A stretch of DNA of 64,000 bases from Peribacillus frigoritolerans (GTDB taxonomy: Bacteria; Bacillota; Bacilli; Bacillales; Bacillaceae): assembly GCF_004358755.1 (NCBI RefSeq), contig NZ_SMZY01000001.1:496001-560000 (forward strand). The letters run 5' to 3'. Position 1 is the first letter of the stretch, and the number at the start of each line of letters is the position of its first letter. Made by a program: the position numbers and the translations under genes. Below are positions 7,583 to 17,168 of the stretch, piece by piece. Below the pieces are notes generated by a model that made no database searches, was not told the DNA's origin, and saw only the letters and a program-made list of their open reading frames with translations.

Positions 7583-8044
7583 ATGGAAAGCAGAATTGAG
7601 CGTATTAAGAAGCAGTTGCATTCATCCAGCTACAAGCTGACTCCTCAGCGTGAAGCTACCGTAAGGGTTTTGCTTGAACGCGAAGAAGATCACTTGAGTG
7701 CTGAAGATGTTTACCTCCTCGTTAAGGAAAAGGCGCCAGAGATTGGTTTAGCAACTGTTTATCGAACGTTGGAACTACTTACAGAACTTAAAATTGTCGA
7801 TAAAATAAATTTTGGAGATGGCGTATCACGCTATGATTTAAGAAAAGAAGGCGCAGCCCATTTTCACCATCATCTTGTGTGCATTGAATGCGGCTCTGTC
7901 GCTGAAATTGAGGATGACCTCTTAGAGGATGTTGAACAGATTGTCGAACGCGACTTCAATTTTGAAATTAAAGATCATCGTCTGACGTTTCATGGCATAT
8001 GCTACCGCTGTCAGGAAAAAGAAGAGAAAGAAGATGAACAATAA
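7583..8044 (+). CDS. fur: Ferric uptake regulator Fur
   Basis: A 153-residue iron-sensing repressor of iron-uptake genes. The N-terminal winged helix contains YKLTPQREATVRVLLE and GLATVYRTLELL; the dimerisation domain has the metal-binding HFHHHLVCIECG and a second CxxC (CYRC) near the C-terminus, giving the four structural zinc cysteines. The ATG at 7583 lies nine bases after GAGGGAGGA; the ATG at 7574 touches that site. Sequence and neighbours (spoIIM before, yqzK and xerD after) match B. subtilis Fur rather than PerR or Zur. It has its own promoter and terminator. Confidence 0.95.
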   Translation: MESRIERIKKQLHSSSYKLTPQREATVRVLLEREEDHLSAEDVYLLVKEKAPEIGLATVYRTLELLTELKIVDKINFGDGVSRYDLRKEGAAHFHHHLVCIECGSVAEIEDDLLEDVEQIVERDFNFEIKDHRLTFHGICYRCQEKEEKEDEQ

Positions 8045-8076
8045 ACCTTTCCGGTCAAACAGGAGAGGTTTTTTTG
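8043..8076 (+). terminator. Terminator after fur
   Basis: AACCTTTCC pairs with GGAGAGGTT (one mismatch) across a nine-base loop and runs into seven T residues. Confidence 0.8.
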
Positions 8077-8151
8077 TATTTTTTAGTATAAAGTTTGTCC
8101 TTTTTGGCATATGTTTTAAGATGAAAGACCGGCCAAAGGAGGACTGCCGCG

Positions 8152-8376
8152 ATGAGAGCAGCTAGAACACTATTTGATATGATTAAAGTATTTATCCTGT
8201 TTACTGGATTTACGATTCTTTTCTATTATGCTATCATTTGGATTAACTTAGAGTATGAAGAAATCCACCGATATGACCAGCCTGAGGGTGCAGCCCTGAA
8301 AGTCACGAAAATGGTGGCGGACGAAGAAGAGCACTGGCTTAATCGTCTGTTTTTCTTCTATTTAAACGGGGAGTAG
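8152..8376 (+). CDS. yqzK: YqzK family protein (DUF4227)
   Basis: A 74-residue protein with a single N-terminal transmembrane helix (about residues 12-31) and an acidic tail ending in HWLNRLFFFYLNGE. It matches the Bacillus YqzK family, unknown in function, which is always found between fur and xerD. AAGGAGGACTG precedes the ATG at 8152. The stop is six bases before the xerD start, so the two genes are probably one transcript. Confidence 0.85.
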   Translation: MRAARTLFDMIKVFILFTGFTILFYYAIIWINLEYEEIHRYDQPEGAALKVTKMVADEEEHWLNRLFFFYLNGE

Positions 8377-8382
8377 AGGAGA

Positions 8383-9276
8383 TTGAAAGATCAAATTCAG
8401 GATTTCATGCATTACCTGGTTGTGGAGAGAGGGCTTTCCCATAACACAATCATATCGTATGAACGCGATTTAAAGAGCTATCATCAATTTCTTACTGCAC
8501 AGGAGCAGCTAACTTCATTTCAGGATGTCACTAGATTATCCATCATTCATTTTTTAAAATCATTGAAGGAAGCGGGAAAATCAAGCAAGACGATTGCACG
8601 CCATACCGCATCCATCCGCAATTTTCATCAGTTTCTTCTAAGAGAAAAAGCAGTCGATCATGATCCGACTGTACATATCGAATCTCCTCAAGTTGAACGG
8701 ACACTGCCTAAAGTACTTTCTCTTACAGAAGTTGAAAAACTGCTTGATACTCCAACATTGATTTCACCATTCGGCTACCGGGATAAAGCGATGCTAGAGC
8801 TTCTTTACGCAACGGGCATCCGGGTAAGTGAAATGATCAATCTGGATTTGAGCGATGTTCATTTAACAATGGGATTTATCCGCTGCTTCGGAAAAGGAAA
8901 CAAAGAGCGCATCGTTCCAATTGGCAGAACAGCGACAGAAGCACTTGAATCCTATATCGAAAAAGGCAGACCTAAACTAGCTTCAAAGAAAAAAGCTACG
9001 GAAGCCTTGTTTTTAAATCATCATGGAAACCGCATGACCAGACAGGGCTATTGGAAGAACCTTAAAAAAATTGCCCTGGAGGCAGGCATCAGCAAAGAGC
9101 TGACCCCTCATACGCTGCGACATTCTTTTGCAACCCATCTGCTTGAAAATGGCGCAGACTTAAGGGCTGTTCAGGAAATGCTCGGACATGCCGATATTTC
9201 TACAACGCAAATCTATACTCATGTTTCAAAAACTAGATTAAAAGATGTATATAAACAATATCATCCGAGAGCTTGA
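8383..9276 (+). CDS. xerD: Tyrosine recombinase XerD
   Basis: A 297-residue site-specific recombinase that, with XerC (CodV), resolves chromosome dimers at dif. The full catalytic set is visible: Arg147 (ATGIRVSE), Lys171 (GKGNKE), His243 and Arg246 (HTLRH), His269 (LGHADIS) and nucleophile Tyr278 (QIYTH). Residues 1-90 form the SAM-like core-binding domain. The start is TTG at 8383 after GAGGAGA. The location after fur-yqzK is that of B. subtilis xerD (ripX), so it is the chromosomal housekeeping enzyme rather than an integron or phage integrase. Confidence 0.95.
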   Translation: MKDQIQDFMHYLVVERGLSHNTIISYERDLKSYHQFLTAQEQLTSFQDVTRLSIIHFLKSLKEAGKSSKTIARHTASIRNFHQFLLREKAVDHDPTVHIESPQVERTLPKVLSLTEVEKLLDTPTLISPFGYRDKAMLELLYATGIRVSEMINLDLSDVHLTMGFIRCFGKGNKERIVPIGRTATEALESYIEKGRPKLASKKKATEALFLNHHGNRMTRQGYWKNLKKIALEAGISKELTPHTLRHSFATHLLENGADLRAVQEMLGHADISTTQIYTHVSKTRLKDVYKQYHPRA

Positions 9277-9309
9277 AGTCATTCGCAGTAGGTGCGGTGG
9301 CTTTTTTTG
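9273..9309 (+). terminator. Terminator after xerD
   Basis: AAGTCATTCGCA pairs with TGCGGTGGCTT with one bulge and several G-U pairs and is followed by a run of seven T residues. The 80-codon ORF over this region is not credible. Confidence 0.75.
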
Positions 9310-9429
9310 TTCTGTTTGCGGGAATTTTTGCTGCGAAACAAATATGAAACATTCTATTTGCAGACAGCTTCATGTTTTAAAAAACGTGTAAAAGGAAAAC
9401 AGAACCATAGAAGAATATCAAGATATCTA

Positions 9430-9459
9430 TTGTCAGAAGGCATGAAAACGGTTTATACT
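9430..9459 (+). promoter_or_regulatory. Putative promoter of deoB-punA-pdp
   Basis: TTGTCA at 9430-9435 and TATACT at 9454-9459 are 18 bases apart, about 100 bases upstream of deoB. An inverted repeat GTCAG-ACTT-CTGAC follows at 9466-9479. Confidence 0.5.
9442..9456 (+). promoter_or_regulatory. Candidate CcpA operator (cre) overlapping the deoB -10 box
   Basis: ATGAAAACGGTTTAT matches WTGNAANCGNWNNCW at all defined positions but one. Overlap with the -10 region would give carbon catabolite repression of nucleoside breakdown. Confidence 0.5.
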
Positions 9460-9561
9460 TTAGATGTCAGACTTCTGACCAATAAAAAGCAGCTAATCAT
9501 TCCTGAACAATTGGGAATGTTATACAAAGAGTGATCTCTGAACGATTAAAGGAGGATTTAC

Positions 9562-10749
9562 ATGTCTGATTATACATATAAAAGAATATTCCTGATTGTC
9601 ATGGATTCAGTGGGAATCGGCGAAGCGCCTGATGCAGCTGATTTTGGCGACACTGGCTCACATACTCTAGGACACATTGCAGAACATATGAACGGCCTGC
9701 AAATGCCGCACATGGCGAAGCTTGGATTGAGCAATATTGAAGAAATCCAAGGGATACCTGTGCAGGAAAAACCTCAAGCTTTCTATACGAAAATGAAGGA
9801 AGCATCTAACGGCAAAGATACGATGACAGGTCACTGGGAGATCATGGGTCTTCAGATTGAAACACCATTTAAAGTATTCCCTGATGGATTCCCTGATGAA
9901 TTAATCGGGGCTCTTGAAGAAAAAACAGGTCGAAAAATCATCGGCAACAAACCTGCTTCAGGAACGGAGATTTTAGATGAACTGGGCGAAGAGCACATGA
10001 AAACAGGAGCTCTTATTGTTTATACGTCTGCAGATTCCGTCTTGCAAATAGCCGCACATGAAGACATTGTTCCGATTGAAGAGCAGCTGAAAATCTGTGA
10101 AATGGCCCGCGAAATGACACTTGATGAAAAGTATATGGTAGGCCGCGTGATTGCACGTCCGTTTGTAGGCAATCCGGGGAACTTCCAAAGAACGCCTAAT
10201 CGTCATGATTATGCCTTAAAGCCGTTTGAGAGAACGGTTATGAATGAGCTGAAGGACGGAGGTCTCGATGTTATCGCAATCGGTAAAATCTCTGATATTT
10301 ATGACGGAGAAGGAATTACAGATGCACTTCGCACGAAATCCAATATGGATGGCATGGACAAGATTGCTGAAACAGCTGATCGCGACTTCACTGGTCTGAG
10401 TTTTGTCAATCTTGTAGACTTCGATGCACTTTTCGGTCACAGACGCGATCCTGAAGGCTACGGTCTTGCGCTTCAAGAGTATGATGCGCGTCTTCCTGAA
10501 CTGCTCTCTAAATTAAAAGAAGATGATCTCTTAATTATTACAGCTGACCACGGCAATGATCCTGTTCATCACGGGACAGACCACACGCGTGAATACGTTC
10601 CGCTGCTCGCTTACAGCCCAAGATTCAGCAGCGGTTCTGAGCTTCAGGTCCGTGAAACGTTTGCAGATATTGGGGCTACAATTGCTGACAACTTTAAAGT
10701 GAGCATGCCAAAGCACGGAAAAAGTTTCTTAATGGAATTAAAGAATTAA
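9562..10749 (+). CDS. deoB: Phosphopentomutase
   Basis: A 395-residue Mn-dependent phosphopentomutase that interconverts ribose/deoxyribose 1-phosphate and 5-phosphate, linking nucleoside phosphorolysis to the pentose phosphate pathway. Alkaline-phosphatase superfamily motifs are present: the metal site [12 protein letters not shown] at the N-terminus, the phospho-acceptor Thr in [10 protein letters not shown], and the metal ligands in ITADHGNDP and [19 protein letters not shown] precedes the ATG at 9562. First gene of a salvage operon with two nucleoside phosphorylases. B. subtilis calls it drm. Confidence 0.96.
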   Translation: MSDYTYKRIFLIVMDSVGIGEAPDAADFGDTGSHTLGHIAEHMNGLQMPHMAKLGLSNIEEIQGIPVQEKPQAFYTKMKEASNGKDTMTGHWEIMGLQIETPFKVFPDGFPDELIGALEEKTGRKIIGNKPASGTEILDELGEEHMKTGALIVYTSADSVLQIAAHEDIVPIEEQLKICEMAREMTLDEKYMVGRVIARPFVGNPGNFQRTPNRHDYALKPFERTVMNELKDGGLDVIAIGKISDIYDGEGITDALRTKSNMDGMDKIAETADRDFTGLSFVNLVDFDALFGHRRDPEGYGLALQEYDARLPELLSKLKEDDLLIITADHGNDPVHHGTDHTREYVPLLAYSPRFSSGSELQVRETFADIGATIADNFKVSMPKHGKSFLMELKN

Positions 10750-10762
10750 GGGGGAGCGGTAA

Positions 10763-11590
10763 ATGAATCTTCAGGAAATCAAACAATCTGCGCAATTTAT
10801 GAAAGAAAAAGTAAAAGACCTGCCTGAGATCGGGTTGATTTTAGGATCTGGCCTTGGAGTACTTGCTGATGAGATCGAAAATGCGGTGAAAATCCCCTAT
10901 GAGGAAATCCCTGATTTTCCTGTTTCGACTGTTGAAGGCCACGCAGGACAGCTTGTATTCGGCACATTAAAAGGTGCTAACGTTGTTGCCATGCAGGGAC
11001 GTTTCCATTTTTACGAAGGATACGACATGAAAAAAGTGACGTTCCCTGTGCGTGTGCTGAAGGAAATGGGTGTAAACACGATCATTGTTACAAATGCTGC
11101 TGGCGGAGTAAATGAATCGTTTGAACCTGGTGATTTAATGATTATTTCTGATCATATTAATAATATGGGGACAAGCCCATTAATCGGACCAAATGATTCT
11201 GATCTAGGCGTCCGTTTCCCTGATATGTCTCAGGCATACAGCAGAGAGCTCAGAACGCTTGCTAGAAATGCGGCTTCCGAGCTTGGCATAAAAGTTCAGG
11301 AAGGTGTCTATGTAGGAAACACAGGACCTGCATATGAAACGCCTGCAGAGGTGCGTCTTGCACGCGTGCTTGGAGGAGATGCTGTCGGCATGTCAACAGT
11401 TCCCGAAGTTATCGTAGCCAATCATGCAGGGATGAAAGTGCTTGGGATTTCATGCATCTCAAATATGGCAGCCGGTATATTAGACCAGCCATTATCACAT
11501 GATGAAGTTATGGAAACGACTGAAAAAGTAAAAGCTAATTTCTTGAATCTAGTGAAGAAAATTGTTTCAGACATACACGAATCAAACTGA
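10763..11590 (+). CDS. punA: Purine-nucleoside phosphorylase
   Basis: A 275-residue trimeric-type (PNP/MTAP family 2) purine nucleoside phosphorylase that splits inosine and guanosine into base and ribose 1-phosphate. Visible motifs are the phosphate-binding GLILGSGLGVLAD near residue 26, VTNAAGGVNESFEPGDLMIISDHIN, and VGMSTVPEVIVANHAGM. GGGGGAG lies before the ATG at 10763. It follows deoB by 13 bases, so ribose 1-phosphate made here feeds directly to DeoB. It is the B. subtilis pupG equivalent. Confidence 0.95.
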   Translation: MNLQEIKQSAQFMKEKVKDLPEIGLILGSGLGVLADEIENAVKIPYEEIPDFPVSTVEGHAGQLVFGTLKGANVVAMQGRFHFYEGYDMKKVTFPVRVLKEMGVNTIIVTNAAGGVNESFEPGDLMIISDHINNMGTSPLIGPNDSDLGVRFPDMSQAYSRELRTLARNAASELGIKVQEGVYVGNTGPAYETPAEVRLARVLGGDAVGMSTVPEVIVANHAGMKVLGISCISNMAAGILDQPLSHDEVMETTEKVKANFLNLVKKIVSDIHESN

Positions 11591-11607
11591 CAAAGGGTGG
11601 GTAAATC

Positions 11608-12912
11608 ATGAGAATCGTTGACTTAATTGAAAAAAAACGTGACGGCAAGGAACTGACGAAAGAAGAAATCAGCTTTATCATCAAAGGCTATACAAACGGG
11701 GATATTCCGGATTATCAAATGAGTGCTTTAACAATGGCCATCTATTTTAAAGGAATGACAAAGGAAGAGCGCGCTCAATTGACGATGGAGATGGTTCATT
11801 CTGGCGATACGATTGATCTAAGCAAAATCGAAGGCATTAAAGTTGATAAGCACAGCACAGGCGGCGTAGGCGATACAACGACTCTTGTGCTGGGACCTCT
11901 TGTTGCTGCAGTCGGTGTTCCGGTTGCTAAAATGTCAGGCCGCGGTCTTGGCCATACTGGAGGCACAATCGATAAGCTTGAAGCTGTTCCTGGCTTCCAC
12001 GTTGAAATCGAAAACGATGAGTTCATCAAATTGGTCAACCAAAATAAAATTGCTGTCATTGGCCAAAGCGGAAACCTGACTCCAGCTGATAAAAAGCTTT
12101 ACGCTTTGCGTGATGTAACAGCTACAGTTGACAGCATTCCATTAATTGCAAGCTCGATCATGAGCAAAAAAATCGCTGCAGGTGCAGATGCGATCGTTCT
12201 GGATGTGAAAACAGGAGCAGGCGCATTTATGAAAGATCTTGATGATGCGAGAGAGCTTGCTCAGGCTATGGTTGAAATCGGAAATGCTGTCGGCCGCAAA
12301 ACAATGGCTGTTATTTCAGACATGAGCCAGCCGCTTGGCTATGCAATCGGGAACGCTTTAGAAATTAAAGAAGCGATTGATACATTAAAAGGCGAAGGAC
12401 CTGAGGATCTTCATGAGCTTTGCTTAACGCTTGGAAGCTACATGGTATTCTTGGCTGAAAAAGCCTCTTCACTTGAGGAAGCAAGAGCGATGCTTGAGGA
12501 AGTTATCCAAAATGGAAAAGCGCTTGAAACACTGAAAATCTTCTTAGAAGCTCAAGGCGGAGACGGTTCAGTTGTGGATGATCCAAGCAAGATGCCTCAG
12601 GCAAGCTACAAAGTAGAACTTGAAGCAAAAGAAGACGGCTTCGTTTCTGAGATTGTGGCAGATTCTGTTGGAGTTGCAGCAATGTGGCTTGGTGCAGGAC
12701 GAGCAACAAAAGAATCAGAAATTGACCTTGCTGTAGGCCTGATGCTGAATAAAAAAATCGGGGATGCTGTTAAAAAAGGCGATTCGCTAGTAACGATTTA
12801 CAGCAATCAGCAAGATGTAGAACAAGTAAAAACAAAGCTGTATGAAAGCATTAAAGTAACAGCTGACTCAGTAAAAGCACCGCCGCTTGTTCACGATACA
12901 ATTAAAGAATAA
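11608..12912 (+). CDS. pdp: Pyrimidine-nucleoside phosphorylase
   Basis: A 434-residue dimeric phosphorylase acting on uridine and thymidine. The thymidine/pyrimidine phosphorylase signature [16 protein letters not shown] is at about 111-126, and [18 protein letters not shown] at about 81-98 is the phosphate-binding segment. AAAGGGTGGG precedes the ATG at 11608. It ends the deoB-punA-pdp operon. In B. subtilis pdp is instead in the dra-nupC-pdp operon, so the grouping here is an alternative arrangement seen in other Bacillaceae. Confidence 0.95.
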   Translation: MRIVDLIEKKRDGKELTKEEISFIIKGYTNGDIPDYQMSALTMAIYFKGMTKEERAQLTMEMVHSGDTIDLSKIEGIKVDKHSTGGVGDTTTLVLGPLVAAVGVPVAKMSGRGLGHTGGTIDKLEAVPGFHVEIENDEFIKLVNQNKIAVIGQSGNLTPADKKLYALRDVTATVDSIPLIASSIMSKKIAAGADAIVLDVKTGAGAFMKDLDDARELAQAMVEIGNAVGRKTMAVISDMSQPLGYAIGNALEIKEAIDTLKGEGPEDLHELCLTLGSYMVFLAEKASSLEEARAMLEEVIQNGKALETLKIFLEAQGGDGSVVDDPSKMPQASYKVELEAKEDGFVSEIVADSVGVAAMWLGAGRATKESEIDLAVGLMLNKKIGDAVKKGDSLVTIYSNQQDVEQVKTKLYESIKVTADSVKAPPLVHDTIKE

Positions 12913-12919
12913 TATGACA

Positions 12920-12949
12920 TGAAAGCCGGGAGAAAATCCCGGCTTTTTG
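12920..12949 (+). terminator. Terminator of the deoB-punA-pdp operon
   Basis: AAAGCCGGGA and TCCCGGCTTT form a perfect stem around GAAAA, with TTTTT overlapping the right arm. Confidence 0.93.
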
Positions 12950-13029
12950 TATGCAATTTTTTCTTGTCCGCAAGTATATTTTTTCTTCAATTGGAAAAAA
13001 TGGGGTGTATAAGAATGGAGGGTTTGGAG

Positions 13030-14190
13030 ATGAAACGTCTACTATCTACCGTAGCGATTAGCACCATGATATTAACCATTGCATCACCGGCATTTGCAAA
13101 AGAAGGTTCAGTACAGCTTGCAGATCAGGCAAAATCAGCTGTTCTGATTGAACGTGACACCGGAAACATTCTATATGATAAAAACAGTGATGAAAAACTT
13201 CCTCCAGCAAGTATGACGAAAATTATGACGATGCTGCTGATTATGGAAGAGATTGATAAAGGCCAGCTCAAAATGGATGAAAAAGTCCGTACAAGCGAAC
13301 ATGCTGCCTCTATGGGCGGCTCTCAAATTTTCCTTGAGCCTGGAGAAGAAATGACCGTTCATGAAATGCTGAAAGGAATCGCGATTGCCTCAGGAAATGA
13401 TGCATCTGTAGCCATGGCTGAGAGAATTGCTGGGTCTGAAGATGCGTTTGTTGAAAAAATGAACAATCGGGCAAAAGAACTCGGGCTGAAGAACACTTCC
13501 TTTCAAAACCCGACAGGTCTTCCTGAAAAAGATCATTACAGTACAGCACACGATATGGCCGTTATGGCAAAAGAGCTGTTGAAATTTGAAGGCATTACAA
13601 AATACACAGGTCAATATGAAGATTATTTGCGTCAGGATACAGACAAAAAATTCTGGCTGGTCAATACAAACCGCCTTGTGAAATTTTATAAAGGCGTAGA
13701 TGGTGTAAAAACAGGTTTTACGAATGAAGCAAAATATTGTTTAACTGCTACAGCAAAAAAAGGAAACATGCGTGTCATTGCTGTGATCATGGGTGCACCA
13801 ACACCAAAAGACCGCAATGCGCAGGTGACCAAAATGCTCGATTACGCATTCAGCCAGTATGAAACACATCCTTTATTTAAACGAAATGAAGTTGTGGCGA
13901 ATATGAAAATCAGCAAAGGAAACAGCAAAAATCTCAACCTTGTTACTTCAGAGCCGATTTCTGTTTTGACGAAAAAAGGCGGAAGCGTCAAAGATGTTAC
14001 TCAGGAAGTTGTCATGAAACAGAATTTGCAGGCTCCTCTGAAAAAAGGGGATGAACTTGGAAAACTGATTCTGAAAAAAGACAATAAAGTCGTGGTGGAA
14101 AGCCCGCTTGTTGCTGAGGGCGACATAGACCAGGCCGGTTGGTGGACACTCTTTAAACGAGTCCTTGGAGACTTCACGAAATCAGGCTGA
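13030..14190 (+). CDS. dacF: D-alanyl-D-alanine carboxypeptidase DacF
   Basis: A 386-residue secreted penicillin-binding protein that trims the terminal D-Ala from peptidoglycan; DacF acts on the spore cortex from the forespore side. A signal peptide ends at about ASPAFA-KEG (residue 23). Active-site motifs are SMTK at 61-64, SGN at 121-123 and KTG at 227-229. The ATG at 13030 is eight bases after GGAGGG; the in-frame ATG at 13015 is possible. The gene directly precedes spoIIAA as in B. subtilis. A sigma-F-like promoter (GTATG at 12949, 15-base spacer) is only a weak match. Confidence 0.93.
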   Translation: MKRLLSTVAISTMILTIASPAFAKEGSVQLADQAKSAVLIERDTGNILYDKNSDEKLPPASMTKIMTMLLIMEEIDKGQLKMDEKVRTSEHAASMGGSQIFLEPGEEMTVHEMLKGIAIASGNDASVAMAERIAGSEDAFVEKMNNRAKELGLKNTSFQNPTGLPEKDHYSTAHDMAVMAKELLKFEGITKYTGQYEDYLRQDTDKKFWLVNTNRLVKFYKGVDGVKTGFTNEAKYCLTATAKKGNMRVIAVIMGAPTPKDRNAQVTKMLDYAFSQYETHPLFKRNEVVANMKISKGNSKNLNLVTSEPISVLTKKGGSVKDVTQEVVMKQNLQAPLKKGDELGKLILKKDNKVVVESPLVAEGDIDQAGWWTLFKRVLGDFTKSG

Positions 14191-14215
14191 CTGCATGAAA
14201 AAGTCTAGCTGATGT

Positions 14216-14222
14216 TGGCGAA
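14216..14222 (+). promoter_or_regulatory. Spo0A box upstream of spoIIAA
   Basis: TGGCGAA fits the 0A-box consensus TGNCGAA exactly and lies about 25 bases upstream of the proposed sigma-H -35 element. B. subtilis spoIIA is activated by Spo0A. Confidence 0.5.
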
Positions 14223-14244
14223 TCTCCACTAGTTTTGTCATAGG

Positions 14245-14273
14245 GCAGGAAAAGCACATCAAAACCTCGAAAC
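14245..14273 (+). promoter_or_regulatory. Putative sigma-H promoter of the spoIIA operon
   Basis: GCAGGAAAA and CTCGAAAC, separated by 12 bases, resemble the sigma-H elements RnAGGAwWW and RnnGAATWW with the normal spacing. spoIIA is sigma-H-dependent in B. subtilis. The -10 match is imperfect. Confidence 0.45.
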
Positions 14274-14306
14274 AGACATTATCCAGAAATTGAAGGAGGA
14301 GTATGG

Positions 14307-14660
14307 ATGAGTCTAGCAGTAGAGCTTGATGTAAAGCAATCTGTCCTGTGCATTCGTCTGATCGGAGAATTGGATCATCACACGGCGGAGGAATTGCGGC
14401 AGAAAGTGACAGAAATTCTTGCATCAGAAGACATTCAGCATATCGTACTGAACTTGGAGCAATTATCCTTTATGGACAGCTCTGGTTTGGGCGTAATTCT
14501 TGGAAGATATAAGCAAGTGAAGCAATTTGGCGGAGAAATGGTCGTTTGTGCAATTTCTCCTTCAGTGAAAAGACTGTTCGATATGTCTGGGCTGTTTAAA
14601 ATCATTCGTCTGGAGCCATCGGAGGAAAAAGCGCTGATGACACTGGGGGTGGCATCATGA
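14307..14660 (+). CDS. spoIIAA: Anti-sigma-F factor antagonist SpoIIAA
   Basis: A 117-residue STAS-domain protein. Unphosphorylated SpoIIAA binds SpoIIAB and frees sigma-F in the forespore. The phosphorylated serine is Ser58 in FMDSSGLGV, the same number as in B. subtilis. The ATG at 14307 follows AAGGAGGAG; an ATG at 14303 is out of frame. The stop overlaps the spoIIAB start (ATGA), so the antagonist and the kinase are translationally coupled. Confidence 0.96.
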   Translation: MSLAVELDVKQSVLCIRLIGELDHHTAEELRQKVTEILASEDIQHIVLNLEQLSFMDSSGLGVILGRYKQVKQFGGEMVVCAISPSVKRLFDMSGLFKIIRLEPSEEKALMTLGVAS

Positions 14661-15097
14661 AAAATGAAATGAACCTTCAATTTTCAGCCCTCAGCCAAAA
14701 TGAATCCTTCGCCCGGGTGACGGTTGCGGCATTTATTGCTCAGCTTGATCCTACGCTTGATGAGTTAACCGAAATCAAGACAGTCGTCTCTGAAGCGGTG
14801 ACCAATGCCATTATTCATGGCTATGATAATGATCCAAGCGGTATTGTTTACATCTCAGTAACACTAGAAGACAGTGTGGTCAGGCTGTCGATCAGAGATG
14901 AGGGCATGGGAATACCGGATGTAGAGGAAGCAAGACAGCCGCTTTATACCACAAAGCCTGAACTAGAACGATCAGGTATGGGTTTTACAATCATGGAGAA
15001 TTTCATGGATGAAGTGCAGATTGAATCATCAAAATCACGGGGTACAGCGGTAAAGCTTACAAAACACTTATCGAAAAGCAAAGCTTTAGTAAATTAA
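14657..15097 (+). CDS. spoIIAB: Anti-sigma-F factor and kinase SpoIIAB
   Basis: A 146-residue GHKL-type serine kinase that both holds sigma-F inactive and phosphorylates SpoIIAA. The ATP-binding N box ([13 protein letters not shown], about 42-54), the G1 box ([10 protein letters not shown]) and the G2 box ([14 protein letters not shown]) are present. It starts in a four-base overlap with spoIIAA and ends 11 bases before sigF. Confidence 0.96.
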   Translation: MKNEMNLQFSALSQNESFARVTVAAFIAQLDPTLDELTEIKTVVSEAVTNAIIHGYDNDPSGIVYISVTLEDSVVRLSIRDEGMGIPDVEEARQPLYTTKPELERSGMGFTIMENFMDEVQIESSKSRGTAVKLTKHLSKSKALVN

Positions 15098-15108
15098 GGA
15101 GACTTGCT

Positions 15109-15867
15109 ATGGATGTGGAGGTCAAGAACGATATCTCAAAAACACAGTTAAAGGACCATGAAGTGAAAGAGTTGATTAAGCGCAGCCAGCAGGGCGATCA
15201 AACAGCCAGAGATACCATAGTTGAGAAAAACATGCGTCTTGTGTGGTCTGTTGTTCAGAGGTTTTTAAATCGGGGCTATGAAGCAGATGACCTGTTTCAA
15301 ATTGGCTGCATCGGCCTTTTGAAATCGGTCGATAAGTTTGATTTATCCTACGATGTGAAATTCTCAACCTATGCTGTACCGATGATTATTGGTGAAATTC
15401 AGCGCTTTATCAGAGATGACGGCACAGTAAAAGTGAGCCGTTCCCTAAAAGAACTGGGCAATAAAATCAGAAGGGCCAAAGATGATTTATCCAAATCATT
15501 AGGCAAGGTGCCGACTGTTTCTGAAATAGCAGCCTACCTTGAAATCACATCTGAAGAAGTCGTCCTTGCACAAGAAGCGGTACGTGCACCTTCCTCCATC
15601 CATGAAACCGTTTATGAAAATGACGGTGACCCCATCACTCTCCTTGATCAAATCGCTGATTCAGGAGAGACGAAATGGTTTGATAAAATTGTCCTGAAGG
15701 ATGCAATCAAAGAGCTCGATGAACGTGAAAAGCTGATTGTTTATTTAAGGTATTACAAAGACCAGACACAATCAGAAGTTGCTGAGCGGCTGGGGATCTC
15801 ACAAGTTCAAGTATCGAGGCTGGAGAAGAAAATTCTCCAGCAGATGAAAGACCGCATGGATCAATAA
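15109..15867 (+). CDS. sigF: RNA polymerase sigma-F, early forespore sigma factor
   Basis: A 252-residue sigma-70 family factor of the sporulation group, with region 2 (LVWSVVQRFLNRGYEADDLFQIGCIGLLKSVDKFD, given in part), region 3 and a region 4 helix-turn-helix (TQSEVAERLGISQVQVSRLEK). It directs the first compartment-specific transcription in the forespore. AAGGAGA precedes the ATG at 15109. Last gene of the spoIIA operon, closed by a terminator. Confidence 0.96.
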   Translation: MDVEVKNDISKTQLKDHEVKELIKRSQQGDQTARDTIVEKNMRLVWSVVQRFLNRGYEADDLFQIGCIGLLKSVDKFDLSYDVKFSTYAVPMIIGEIQRFIRDDGTVKVSRSLKELGNKIRRAKDDLSKSLGKVPTVSEIAAYLEITSEEVVLAQEAVRAPSSIHETVYENDGDPITLLDQIADSGETKWFDKIVLKDAIKELDEREKLIVYLRYYKDQTQSEVAERLGISQVQVSRLEKKILQQMKDRMDQ

Positions 15868-15872
15868 CTATG

Positions 15873-15907
15873 GAAAAGACATGTCCAATATGGATGTGTC
15901 TTTTTTG
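15873..15907 (+). terminator. Terminator of the spoIIA operon
   Basis: AAGACATGTCC and GGATGTGTCTT pair, with two G-U pairs, around ATAT and run into TTTTTT. The rest of the 249-base gap holds the spoVA promoter. Confidence 0.85.
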
Positions 15908-16052
15908 CTTTTTAGAAAATAAAAGCAGAATAAGCGGGCATACTTTTTTAGAACATTGAATCATTAAATCTGTCCAGCGAGTAAGAAGCCTTTTCCGGAG
16001 AATCACTGCACCTACGAACCCTTTGGTAATTAATGGACCATCCGAGCAATCT

Positions 16053-16082
16053 GCATGATATAAATTCTTCCAATGCATACTA
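16053..16082 (+). promoter_or_regulatory. Sigma-G promoter of the spoVA operon
   Basis: GCATG at 16053-16057 and CATACTA at 16076-16082 match the forespore sigma-G consensus (gHATR and CATnnTA) with an 18-base spacer, 35 bases before spoVAA. B. subtilis spoVA is a sigma-G operon. Confidence 0.65.
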
Positions 16083-16116
16083 CAGATACAATCCTATTTT
16101 CAGGAAGTGAAATGTG

Positions 16117-16737
16117 ATGGAAAAAACGGTGTACATCAGACTGCGTCATCGCGTACAAGTCCATCCGGACGATTGTATTACCGTCTCTAAGATTGCCCAG
16201 ATTGTTGCCGGAAAGCAGCTTCGCGACATGATTGGAGAACTTGAGGTCCATAAAGTTCAGCCAAGTGACAAAAATATTGTTGTGATTGATGTCATGCGCG
16301 TGTTGTCTGAAGTACATAAAACAGATCCTGATATCGATGTTCAGGCGGTTGGACCGGCACAGACGATTGTTGAAATTATGTATCAAAAGAAAACGTATTC
16401 TCCTGTTTTATTCGCACTCGTTTGGCTGCTGCTCTTTGTGGGTGCAGCTCTTGCGATTATGAATTTTCACGAAGATGTCAGCATGCAGCTTGTGCATAAG
16501 CGTCTTTATACCATTATTACAGGTGAGACATCAGAACATCCTCTTTTATTGCAGATTCCTTATTCTATAGGCCTCGGTTTAGGGATGATTCTTTTCTTCA
16601 ATCACCTTTTCAAGAAAAGAATTAATGAAGAGCCAAGTCCTCTTGAGGTAGAAATGTTCAACTACCAGCTTGATATGGATATGTACGTATCTATGAAAGA
16701 AAATAAAGAGAGCATGAAGAAAATTGATGACAATTAA
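16117..16737 (+). CDS. spoVAA: Stage V sporulation protein AA
   Basis: A 206-residue inner forespore membrane protein with a soluble N-terminal domain (about 1-90) and two transmembrane segments near residues 97-117 and 149-168. It is the first gene of spoVA, whose products move dipicolinic acid into the developing spore and out during germination. AGGAAGTG lies upstream of the ATG at 16117; a GTG immediately before it is also possible. It overlaps spoVAB by 11 bases. Confidence 0.93.
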   Translation: MEKTVYIRLRHRVQVHPDDCITVSKIAQIVAGKQLRDMIGELEVHKVQPSDKNIVVIDVMRVLSEVHKTDPDIDVQAVGPAQTIVEIMYQKKTYSPVLFALVWLLLFVGAALAIMNFHEDVSMQLVHKRLYTIITGETSEHPLLLQIPYSIGLGLGMILFFNHLFKKRINEEPSPLEVEMFNYQLDMDMYVSMKENKESMKKIDDN

Positions 16738-17149
16738 TATTCTGATCACCATTTTCATCGGACTCTCGGGAGGTCTTGCAGTCGGCTCTGGCTTTGTAGC
16801 CTTTTTAACTGTGCTTGGCATCATACCCAGGTTAACGCAGCTGACGAAAACAGTCGATCTGATACAAGCATATGAATGGGCCATCGTAGCTGGTGCCCTT
16901 ACAGGAGGATGGGTAAGTCTCAGGGACTCCAAACTTTACTTATCAGAGTATTTTCTAGTACCGATTGGATTAATTAATGGAATCTTTATCGGAATGCTTG
17001 CAGCCGCGCTGACAGAAGTTTTAAATGTCTTTCCAATTATGGCTAAACGGATAGGGATTGCTGATAAAATCGTGATCCTTTTAATGGCCATTGTTTTTGG
17101 CAAAGTAGCAGGCTCGTTGTTTCACTGGCTTTATTTTGTTGACCAATAA
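16727..17149 (+). CDS. spoVAB: Stage V sporulation protein AB
   Basis: A 140-residue protein made almost entirely of about four transmembrane helices, beginning [12 protein letters not shown]. It belongs to the SpoVAB family, and its position within the seven-gene spoVA operon is standard. The start lies inside the end of spoVAA, with a TTG three bases upstream as an alternative. It is probably a subunit of the DPA channel assembly; its individual role is not known. Confidence 0.92.
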   Translation: MTINILITIFIGLSGGLAVGSGFVAFLTVLGIIPRLTQLTKTVDLIQAYEWAIVAGALTGGWVSLRDSKLYLSEYFLVPIGLINGIFIGMLAAALTEVLNVFPIMAKRIGIADKIVILLMAIVFGKVAGSLFHWLYFVDQ

Positions 17150-17168
17150 GACATGAGAGGAGAAAGAA

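Noticed and set aside
9292-9534. 80-codon ORF between xerD and deoB
   Set aside because: It begins in the xerD terminator, has no ribosome binding site and covers the deoB promoter and cre-like site.
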